Assembly (NCBI RefSeq): GCF_000173915.1 | Contig: NZ_ACDZ02000014.1 | Span: 248,001-312,000 of the forward strand | Reading direction: 5' to 3' | DNA from: Gemella haemolysans ATCC 10379 | Lineage (GTDB): Bacteria > Bacillota > Bacilli > Staphylococcales > Gemellaceae | DNA length: 64,000 nt | Shown: piece after piece, positions 9,712 through 20,200 of the stretch | How the letters are laid out: each line of letters starts with the position of its first letter | Position numbering within the stretch: position 1 is the first letter of the stretch | Translations under genes and position numbers: made by a program | The notes under the pieces: model-generated | The model's input: the letters and a program-made list of their open reading frames with translations, nothing else | Databases searched by the model: none | Told to the model about the DNA's origin: nothing

Positions 9712-9722
9712 GAGAATAATTT

Positions 9723-10805
9723 ATGAAGAAAAAAATTTTTAACGGACTTTTACAAATATTAGGAATTATGATTGTTGGGGCGATAATAGGATATTCTGTT
9801 GGTAAGATTGTAGGAGATTCCCTTTCGAAAGTGGATACACCAAATAGCATATTGTTATTAATAGCGGGTGTTTTAGCCTTCATATTGCATATCATAGTTC
9901 ATGAGGCGGGACATTTATTTTTTGGATTGTTATCAGGATATAAGTTTATTAGTTTTAGGGTTTTTGACTTTAAAATTATAAAGGATGAAAATGGAAAACT
10001 TAAAATTAGATTTGAAAGACTGGCAGGAACTGGCGGTCAGTGTCTGATGAGAGCACCTGAATATGTTGAAGGGAAATTTAAGTATAAATTATACTTATTA
10101 GGTGGAGTAACGTTTAATATAGTATTTTCTGTTGTATTTTGGTTAGTTTTACCAAGTTATTATACTTTACTATTCGCCTTAATAGGATTTGTATTAGCTT
10201 TTCTAAATTTGATTCCGATGGGATTCAACGATGGAATGACGTTCTATCACGCTAGTAAAGATGAAACTACTAGATTCATATTACATTTACAATTGGAATA
10301 TATATATTATCAAAGTATTGGAAAGAATTTATTAATTGAAAAACCTGAAATAGTAGAAAAAATAAATTCATTAGAAATAACTAATACTAATTATCTAACT
10401 GATGCACTAGAATTTATAAAATTAGATGGATTAGAATATTTCTTTGAGTTTGATGCTTTATACAATGAGGTAAGAAAACTATATACCGAAAGAGATGATT
10501 TGTTATCTGTTTATAAAGTTGAACTTATGGCATTGTTAGTAAAATTAATAAGTTTAGTGAATCCAGAAGATGAACTATTAGAAGAAATTATGAAGGATAA
10601 AAGTTTAAAAGTTCGACTTAAGCAAAAAAATCCTCAGACTAAAAATATCCTGGCAACATACGAATATGGTGTAAAGTTAGATGATGAGAAAGCTTTAGGT
10701 TTATTAGCCGAATCTAAAAAATTGAAAAATAAAGCACCGAATTTATATGTTCAAAATCTAGAGATGAGATACTGTGATTTTTTAGAGAATAAGATTATAA
10801 AATAA
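9723..10805 (+). CDS. M50-like membrane zinc metalloprotease
   Basis: A 360-residue protein with membrane helices near 7-30, 42-69, 125-145 and 148-166. HEAGH at residues 60-64 lies inside a helix, and a second site NLIPMGFNDG at 162-171 matches the NxxPxxxxDG motif of site-2-protease (M50) enzymes, supplying the third zinc ligand Asp170. The region after about residue 190 is soluble, helical and unrecognised. It shares an operon with the ATP-grasp ligase. Substrate unknown; there is no PDZ domain, so it is not a standard RseP/RasP. Confidence 0.78.
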   Translation: MKKKIFNGLLQILGIMIVGAIIGYSVGKIVGDSLSKVDTPNSILLLIAGVLAFILHIIVHEAGHLFFGLLSGYKFISFRVFDFKIIKDENGKLKIRFERLAGTGGQCLMRAPEYVEGKFKYKLYLLGGVTFNIVFSVVFWLVLPSYYTLLFALIGFVLAFLNLIPMGFNDGMTFYHASKDETTRFILHLQLEYIYYQSIGKNLLIEKPEIVEKINSLEITNTNYLTDALEFIKLDGLEYFFEFDALYNEVRKLYTERDDLLSVYKVELMALLVKLISLVNPEDELLEEIMKDKSLKVRLKQKNPQTKNILATYEYGVKLDDEKALGLLAESKKLKNKAPNLYVQNLEMRYCDFLENKIIK

Positions 10806-10807
10806 AA

Positions 10808-10851
10808 AGAAATATCAGTAGCTTTTTAAAAGGTTACTGATATTTCCTTTT
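10808..10851 (+). terminator. Rho-independent terminator after the M50-like protease
   Basis: Arms GAAATATCAGTAGC and GGTTACTGATATTTC with a TTTTAAAA-rich loop, followed by CTTTTATTTT. Confidence 0.85.
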
Positions 10852-11136
10852 ATTTTACTTAAATATTTATTAAAATATATGATAATTTTCAAATTAAAAT
10901 GTAGAAAATTAGAAAACGTTATCAAAAATAGTGAATTTCAGTTGAATTCTAATCAATCGAAAACATACGTAAACTTTATAAAGTTTATTAAGTTAGCTAA
11001 TAGAGGTGTTTTGATGATTAAATTATGTTAATTTATTTTTAATAAAATAAGATTATTTCATAAATCAAACAACTATTTTATTATGAAAATGAAATTTCTT
11101 TTTAACTTAAATATACTTAAAATAGCAGTAAATCTA
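10852..11136. other. Long AT-rich gene-free upstream region of the giant surface protein
   Basis: No coding frame or RNA gene is recognised. It holds a CcpA-site-like sequence TAGAAAACGTTATCA (10910-10924; one mismatch to the cre consensus as I remember it) and a perfect 18-base palindrome (10970-10987). The promoter for the surface protein follows at 11137. Confidence 0.5.
10970..10987. promoter_or_regulatory. Perfect 18-bp palindrome upstream of the adhesin gene
   Basis: TAAACTTTATAAAGTTTA is a complete dyad about 150 bases upstream of the adhesin promoter. It could be a regulator binding site; no regulator is identified. Confidence 0.4.
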
Positions 11137-11165
11137 TTGACATAGGCTTATTTAATAGGTAAAAT
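11137..11165 (+). promoter_or_regulatory. SigA-type promoter of the giant adhesin
   Basis: TTGACA at 11137-11142 and TAAAAT at 11160-11165 are separated by 17 bases. Transcription would begin near 11172, giving a leader of about 120 bases before AAGGAGG and the ATG. Confidence 0.75.
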
Positions 11166-11293
11166 TAATTTAAGCGATGAAAAAATCTTAAAAAATGATA
11201 ATTTAAATCACGTAATTATTATAATGAAAATATTCGCGTTAACATTACTTAGATATTATATTTTTTATTGTTTAGATAAGGAGGATATAAAAA

Positions 11294-14200
11294 ATGTACA
11301 GTAAGAATAATAAGAGAATGATTATTCAGAAGAAACAAGAAAAAATTAATTACTACGGTATAAAAAAATTCAAAGTAGGAACGGCTTCGGTATTGATAGC
11401 CGCAGGTTTTGCATTTTTAGGAACAAATGCATTTGCTAGTGATAATGCAGAAAATAGCACAGCTTTAGCAACTGATAAGCCTAGTCCAGATACAAAATTA
11501 AATACTGAGAATAATACAAGTAGTAGGTTAGTAGAAAAAGACGAGACTAAGAATTTAAAAGCAGGGAATGTAGATTCATCACAACCTAAAGTCGAGAAAC
11601 AGCTTAATAAAACAGAATTAGAAAATTCAATTAATAGATTGCAGGTTGCTATAGAAAAAGCTGGAGTAAATGACAAAACAAAATCATTCATAGAAGAAGC
11701 TAAATTAGAATTAGCATCAGCACAAAATTTAGCACAAGATTCAACAGCTACTCAAGAAGAGATAAACAGAAAAGTAGTAGAACTAAAAAATAAAGCTTTC
11801 GTACTAGAAAGTATGAAGAAAGTATCTACTGAACCTAAAGAAGAAAAAGTTAATAAAAATAATGATCCACGTAATGGAAAAGCTATACCAGGAAAAGGGG
11901 AAAGTGGGTTTAGAGCAACACCTACCGGTGTAGGAGAACAAGCAGCAGAAGGTCCTACTAGTAATAATAAAAGAGGGGTAGGAGCTAACCCAGTAGATAA
12001 CGTTATTTCAAGTTTGAAAAATCAATTTGGAGATATTGATTTTAATACTCAAGATGTTAAAACAAAATCCGCAACTGTTGAAAATCAATATTCAAGAAAT
12101 AATGCTTCTAGTCCAAAGCCAGCTCCAGTGAAGCTTGGTAAAATTACATATAATTGGAAAGAAAAGAGAATTGAAAATGAAATTGATGGATGGAAAATAG
12201 AAGGAACAAATAATTATGTAACAGCGATTAAACCAGAAGCTCCAACAGAATTTGCAGCGGATAGACCTGCTGGATTTGATCCGAAACCATCTAAAGTTTA
12301 CGATAATAATGGAAGTATTGACAGACAATATAACGATACTCCTACTCCAAATAATCCTTTAGCGCCTAATAAAGCCAATCAAAACTATGCAAATGGTGTT
12401 AACTACTCAAGTGTACCTGGTGTTCCTTTAAATAATGCAGCACATTCAGCTGTAGGGAAAGGTTATTATATTCAATTAAATAAGAAAGGTACACAAATTT
12501 CTAAAGAATTTAATGTCAATCCAAATTCTAGACTATACCTTAGTGCTTTAACAGGTGGAGCTTACGGTAATATGGGAACTGCTGGTACTGGAGAAAAAGT
12601 AGAAATTACAGTTACAGATGCAGATACAGGTGAAGTATTAACAACACTAAGAGATGCTAATAATAATAGTGAAACAACACACGTTTCAACTCCATACGGT
12701 GATGGTGGTAATGGAAATGGTTTTGGTTTTTGGAGAACTATTATTAATACTCCAAATACTACTAAAAAAATTAAGGTAACTATTAAAGCACTAGAAGATG
12801 GTCCAGCATTTAAAAAGACTTACCCAGTAAAAGGTAAAACAGAAATTGAAGATGGATACTTTGTAGGGGGAGTTAACTTAACTGTCGGTGCAGCTTTAGA
12901 AATGACAACAGACGTCGTTCGTGGTAAATCAACTTCTGAATATGGTGAAGATGTATTATATAAAGATAACGAGTCTGGTCAATTAAAAGTTACAGTTAAA
13001 AATGTTGGGGGATTACCAACTTATGGTGCATATGAATACACTATTAAAATTCCTGAAGGTGTTGAATTAAAAGATTCAATTAAAAAAGCTAATGAATGGA
13101 ATTGGCCTGGTCCTTACCAAGTGGTATCATATGATGAAACAACTAGAACACTTAGATTAAAATTCAATGCGGGGGATTCTGTTCCTGCCAAAAATGGAAC
13201 TCGAACATTCGGTATTGATTTCACAACAGCGAAAAACTTTAAAGGGACTGCTACTTTTAAAGTAACTGCAGAAATTAAAGAAGGATTTACAGATTTACAA
13301 GGAAACAGGGTGTTAGAAAATGGAGCTGTTGTAAATCCAAATAGTCCATATAGAAATACATTCAATGCCCTTGGAAATACAGATAAACCTGATTACTACT
13401 ACAATAAAACAATTTATATTGATACTGTTAAACCTGTTGCTCCTACAGTAGAACCAGTCCATACAGATAGTATTAATGGTGAAAAAACTGATAAAAATCA
13501 AGTTAAAGAGTTGCTAGTTTCTGTTCCTACGGAAAAACAAAAAAACTTAACAGATGAAACTAGAGAAAAACAAGATATCGTTGAAAACGATAGAAATAAC
13601 GGAACGAACCGTGATGCTAACACTGAGGTAGACAATATTAAAGAAGCTATTGGTGGATTAACTTCATTAAAAGTTACTTTACCGAATAGTAAAACACCAA
13701 TTACTCTAACGAAGAAAGCTGATGGTTGGTATAATGGTGCAACAAAAGTCGAAGTACGTGATGGTAAATTAGTTGTTCCAGTTCCAGCAGGTACAGATTT
13801 AACGGAAGCGAATGAGACAACAAATCCGGACAAACGTATCAAAGTCACTGTGCTTGATAAAGCAGGTAACGAATCAGATCCTGCTTATGCTAATGTTCTA
13901 AACGAAGCTCCAACAGTAGCAGTTGAGAAAAGAGATTTATATGTTTATAAAACAAAAGAAGCTGATAAATGGAACAATGCTAAAGTTTTAGAAAAAGCTA
14001 AACCATCAGCAACTGATTTAGAAGATGATCGTGATGGTGTTGATTCTACTAAACCAACAATCGCAGTAAGTGATGCAGGTAACTTAGATACAACTACAGT
14101 TGGAGATTATACTGTAAAAGTACAATCAACTGATAGTGAAGGTAAGAAATCAACAGAAGCTGATGTAACGGTACACGTATTAGACTTAATCAAAGTAGAT

Positions 14201-17200
14201 CCAACAGTAACAACTGATCCAACAAATCCAAGTACAACATCTCCAGTATCTCCAAAAACAGCAGATAAACCTGTAAAAGAAGGAGATGAAAATCTTGGTA
14301 AATATCCAGCAGGAGTTGCTCGTGAAGATTTAGTTAAAGAAGTTACACGTACAATTAAGTATCTAAAAGAAGAAGATGCAAACAAAGATGATGCAACTCC
14401 TCTATATGCTGAAAAAGTACAAAAAGTAACTTATAAACGTACAGCAACGGTTAACCCAGAAACAAAAGAGGTAACTTACTCTGATTGGGAAGTTTACAAT
14501 GGAGCTGATAAATTAACAGATGCTACAGCAGATGGTACCAAAGGTAAGTACAATTCAGTTGAATCTCCAGTTATAAATAATTATTTATTAGTAGATAATG
14601 CGGATAAACTTGTACCAGAAAAAGATGCTCCTAAGCCAGCACAAAATGGAACAGTATCTCCTGAAGTGAAGAAAGTTCTTTATAAGGAGATTGGTTCGTT
14701 TGTGCCTGAGTACCCAGCAGGTAAGAAACCACAAGGAGCTCCGGATAAAATAAATTATCCAAATCATCTAACAGATCCAACAAAACCAGGGGACTTTAGC
14801 ACTGTAACAATTCCTTATGTACCAGGATATGCTCCAGTATATAACGGACAAGAATTAACACCGAAAAATCCAAACGATCCAACACAAGGATACAATGTTC
14901 CGGAAGGATTTACACCAGCTGATAATTTTGGAACATCGCCAATTACGTATACTCCGTCAACTCAGAAAGCTAAAGTGGTTATTGAGAAAAAAGTAGATGG
15001 AGGAGCTAATGAGGTTGTTTCTAGCTTTGATTTAACAGGTAAATCTGGTTCAGAATTACCAGCAAGTACGGACGTTGATAACAAAATCAAAGAACTTAAA
15101 AACCAAGGTTATGAAGTAGAAAGTGATGAATATCATACTCAAGATAATCATCATCCAATTTTTGATGATAAGGAAGATGTTAACCCAACAGATGGTTCAT
15201 CAGCACCTTCTCAAACATTTAAAATTGTTGTAAAACCTAGAATTGTTGAAGTTCCTTCATCAACACCTCATGAAAAAGATAGTCCAGTAGATCCAAATGG
15301 GGAAAATCCTGAGCTTAAATGGCCAGAAGGCTTAACTGAATCTGATTTGAACACAACTGCTAAACGTGTGATTTCATATGTGAAGAAAGATTCTGATACA
15401 GCACCTGAAGTAAAAGCTAAGGATGATACTGTTCAAACGGTGCCATTCACAAGAAAAGCGAGCGTTAATCTTGTTACTAAAGAAGTAACTTATACAGATT
15501 GGGAAAGCCCAAATAAAACATGGGATAAAGTCGAAGTAGATGTTCTACCTGGATATATTGCAGATAAAAAAGAAGTTCCAGCGAAAGAAGCAGTAACTCC
15601 TGCAAAAGATACAAAAGTAATTCCTGATGAAACTGATAAAGTTACTTATACGAAGATTGGAAGTTGGATTCCAGTAGATCCAGCAACAGGTAAAGATGGA
15701 GAACCAATTCCATTCCCTAATGATCCAAACGATCCAACGAAAACAGGAGAAATTACGGAAATTATTCCTCATAAAGATGGATATACTCCGAAAGATGGAA
15801 ATGGAACACCATTAGAACCAGTAAATCCTGCAAATCCAGAACAAGGATATAAACCACCGAAAATTACGGATCCAAAAACAAACATCAAGATTACCTATGA
15901 CAAAGATGATCAAAAAGCAAAAGTTAAATTTGTTTCAGTAGATGATAAAGGTGTTGAAACACCATTAGATGCGAAATATAATATTGATGATCTTGCTGGT
16001 AAATCAGGAGATAAAATTCCAGAAGAAAAAGTTCAAGCGCGTGTTGATGTTTTGAAATCTATGGGATATGATATTGTAGATAATCCATTTGATCAGGATC
16101 CAACGTTTGATACTAAGAAAGAAATAGATCAAGAGTTTACAATTAAAGTTAAACCACAAGTTTCAACTGCCAAACCTGTTTATGTAGTAGAAGGAGATAA
16201 ACCATCTTCAGAAAAATTAAAAGATGCGGTTACTACTAAAGGAAATGAGAAAACAGTAGATGAAACTAAACTTCCTGATACAACTGATAAAGTTGGTGAT
16301 GAAACGTTAACAGCTCCTGTAACAGTAACATATGGTTCAGGGGATAATAAACGTGAAGAAACTGTTAATGTACCAGTGAAAGTTGTTAAAGGATACCCAC
16401 AAATCGTACCAGTAGATCCAACAACTGCTCCAAAAGCAGAAGATAGTATTGATCCAGCTGATTATCCAGAAGGTGCAAAATTCACTTATGAAAAAGATCC
16501 AGATACATCATCAATTGGAGATAAACAAGTTAAGGTTATCGTAACGGATAAAGAAGGTAACGAATTAGTAAGAGTACCAGCAACAGTACGTGTAGTTGAT
16601 AGTAAACCACAATTTGTTGTTGCGGATCCTAAGAAACCACAACCTGATGTTAAATCAAGCATTACCCCAGAAGAATATCCAGAAGGAACTAAATTTAAAT
16701 ATAAAGAACCAGTTGATACAACGACATCAGGTGAAAAAGATGTAGTCGTTGTAGCTGAATTAGATGGAAAAACAATTGTAGAAGTACCAGCTAAAGTAAT
16801 GGTAGTAGATCCTAAGACACAATATGTGTTTGAAGATCCTGCTAAACCACAACCATCAGCTGATGAAAGTATTGATCCTGAACAATACCCAGAAGGTACT
16901 AAATTCACTTATAAAGATGGTGATGTAGACACAACAACACCTGGAGACAAGAAAGTAACAGTAGTAGCTAAAGATGGTGAAGATAAACTTGTAGAAGTAC
17001 CTGCAGTTGTTAAAGTATTACCATTAGTGAAACCAGAAGGGTTAACAGTTCTTAAAGGAAGCGAAAACTTAGAAGCTGCAGTTAAAGCTAAAGCCGAAGA
17101 AGTAGTAGCTGCATTACCAAAAGATAAACTTCCAGAAGGTGTAACTGTAAAAGTTAAAGAAGTGAAAGCAGGAACTACACCAACAACAGCTGAAGTAACT

Positions 17201-20200
17201 GAAACAGGAAAACCAAAACCAGCAACAGTTGTTATTGAATATACTGATGATAAAGGAAATGTTGTTGGAACTAAAGAAGTAGAAGTACCAGTAACAGTAG
17301 TAGGTTCAACACCTAAACCAGTAGTACTATTCGAAGGTGAAAAACCAACAAAAGCTAAAGATGCAGTAACACCAGGACAAGGTGGAACAGTTGGAGAACC
17401 AACAACATTACCAGAAACAGCTGGAAAAGCAGGAGCTACAGATGTAACAGTAGAAGTACCAGTAACTTACCCAGGAATTAAAGACCCTGAGAAAGTAACA
17501 GTACCAGTAACAGTATTACCAGTAGCTAAAGGTGAAGTAACAGTAGCTAAGAATACAACTCCAGACAAACTGAAAGAATTAGCAAAAGCAAAAGCTGAAG
17601 AAGCAGTTCAAGCAAAAGACTTTACAGATAAATTACCAAAAGGTGCAACAGTAACTGTAGGTGATGTAACAAAAGCTATAGAAGACACAGTAACTGCTAA
17701 AAAAGGAACTGGAGTAACGACAGTAGAAGTACCAGTAACATACACAGTTGATGGAAAAGACTACACAACTACAATCCCTGTAACAGTAAATGTTAAAGGT
17801 TCAGATGTTAAACCTGTATACGTTGTAGAAGGTGACCAACCAAAAGCTGAAGATGTAAACAAAGCAATCATCCCTGATACAGATGGAACTAAAACACCTG
17901 TAACTGATGAAGACATCAACAAAGCTATCCCAACAACAGAAGGTAAAGTTGGAGATAAAGATGTTAAAGTTACTACAAAAGTAACATATCCTAACAATGT
18001 TGAAGAACCAGTAACAGTACCAGTAACAGTATTACCAAAAGTTAAACCAGAAGGTGTAGTAGTACCGAAAAATAGTGATAAAACTGAATTAGCAAAAGTT
18101 GTTAAAGAAAAAGCAGAAGAAGCAGCTAAAAAACTTGAAGGTCTTCCAGAAGGTGTAACAGTTACAGTAACAAATGTTGAAACAACTCCTGGAACAGATA
18201 AAACAGGTGAACAAAAACCAGCAAAAGTACAAGTTAAATACACAGATAAAGATGGAAATGAAATTACTAAAGTAATTGAAGTGCCAGTCAATGTTGTAGA
18301 AGCTGTACCTACACCAGTCGAAACGCCAGTAACGAATACACCTTTAGCAAAAGAAGATATTGCTAAATATGTTAAAGTGCCAGAAGGTGGAAAAGTTACA
18401 AATGTAGAAAACTTACCAGACTTAACAACACCAGGTAAGAAAGCTCCAGTAAAAGTTACTGTAACATTACCAAATGGAAAAACAATTACAGTAGAAGTAC
18501 CGGTAAATGTAACACCAGTTAAGGAAATCGAAACACCGGTAACTAATACACCATTAACACCAGAAGATTACACTAAAGGTATTAAGATTCCAGAAGGTGG
18601 AAAAGTAACGAATGTAGAAAACATTCCAGACTTAACAACACCAGGTAAGAAAGACCCAGTTAAAGTAACTGTAGAATTACCAAATGGAAAAGTAATTACA
18701 GTAGAAGTACCGGTAAATGTAACACCAGTTAAGGAAATCGAAACACCGGTAACGAAAACACCATTAACACCAGAAGATTACACTAAAGGTATTAAGATTC
18801 CAGAAGGTGGAAAAGTAACGAATGTAGAAAACATTCCAGACTTAACAACACCAGGTAAGAAAGACCCAGTTAAAGTAACTGTAGAATTACCAAATGGAAA
18901 AGTAATCACAGTAGAAGTACCGGTAACAGTAACACCAATTAAAGAAATTGTTAAGAATGTTGGAGACCCAATAACTAATGAAGACGTTGAGAAAAATGTT
19001 AAGATTCCAGAAGGTGGAAAAATTGTTTCTATCGGAGACAAACCAGGAACAGACACACCAGGTGTTAAACCAGTGGTTCCAGTAGTAATTGAATTACCAA
19101 ATGGAAAACAAATTACAATAGAAGTACCAGTAATTGTTAAACCTAAAGTTACTCCAGTAGTAGTAACAGTAGGGACTCCAGTAACTGCAGAAGATGTTAA
19201 GAAACATGTAGACCTTCCAAAAGGATGGAAAGTTACTAAAGTTGGAGAAATCCCAACAACTGCAACACCAGGTGAAAAAACATCTGTAACTGTAGAAGTA
19301 GAATTACCAGATGGACGTAAAATTACAGTAGAAGTACCAGTAATTGTTACACCAAAAGTAAGTACAATTATCGTTCCTCAAGGAACACCTATTACTAAAG
19401 ATGATGTTAAGAATCACATCGACTTACCAAAAGAACCAGGATGGGAAATTGTTGAAATCGGTGAAATTCCATCAACAATTCCAGCAGGAGTTAAACCAAG
19501 TGTTAAAGTTAAGGTTAAATTACCAAATGGAAAAGTAATTGAGTTAGAAGTACCTGTTATTTCAACACCAAAAGTAACACCAATCGAAGTAGAAGTAGGA
19601 ACACCTATTACTAAAGATGATGTTAAGAAACACATTGAACTTCCTAAAGAGCCAGGATGGGAAATAGTTGAAGTAGGAGAAATCCCAACAACAGAAACAC
19701 CAGGACAAAAAACAGCTGTTAAAGTTAAGGTTAAACTACCAACAGGTGAGATCGTTGAGTTAGAAGTACCGGTAACAGTAACACCAAAAGCGACACCAGC
19801 TCCAAGACCAACAGTAAAAACAACTCCAATAGTTGTAGAAGTAGGAACTCCAATTACTAAAGAGGATGTTATTAAACATGTTGAATTACCAAAAGGTGCT
19901 GAAATCGTAGAAGTTGGAGAAATCCCAACAACAGAAACAGCAGGACAAAAACCAAGTGTTAAAGTTAAAGTTAAATTACCAACAGGAGAAATTGTTGAAG
20001 TAGAAGTACCAGTAACAGTAACTCCTAAGAAAGAAACTCCAGCACCACGTCCTGAAAAACCGTCAACACCAGAAGTACCAGCTACTCCAGAAGCACCAAA
20101 AGCTCCTGTAGCTAAAACAGGAGAAAAAGTATTACCTAATACAGGTATAGCTGATGAAAACTCTGCATTAGCAGGATTAGGATTAGCAATTTTAGGATTA

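Noticed and set aside
8545-10805. Graspetide-like RiPP cluster (ATP-grasp plus membrane protease)
   Set aside because: No precursor peptide or exporter is found nearby, and the ATP-grasp resembles widespread short CarB-like proteins, not macrocyclising ligases.
17761-18291. 176-codon open frame on the minus strand within the adhesin, with similar ones at 16486-16908, 18778-19056 and 19414-19635
   Set aside because: These arise from the repetitive, codon-biased sense strand (Val/Thr/Pro-rich); their translations are Ser/Thr/Val-rich low-complexity shadows with no start signals.
18308-20030. Regular repeats that might suggest a CRISPR array
   Set aside because: Units are about 210 bp, in frame and protein-coding, with no short direct repeats or unique spacers.
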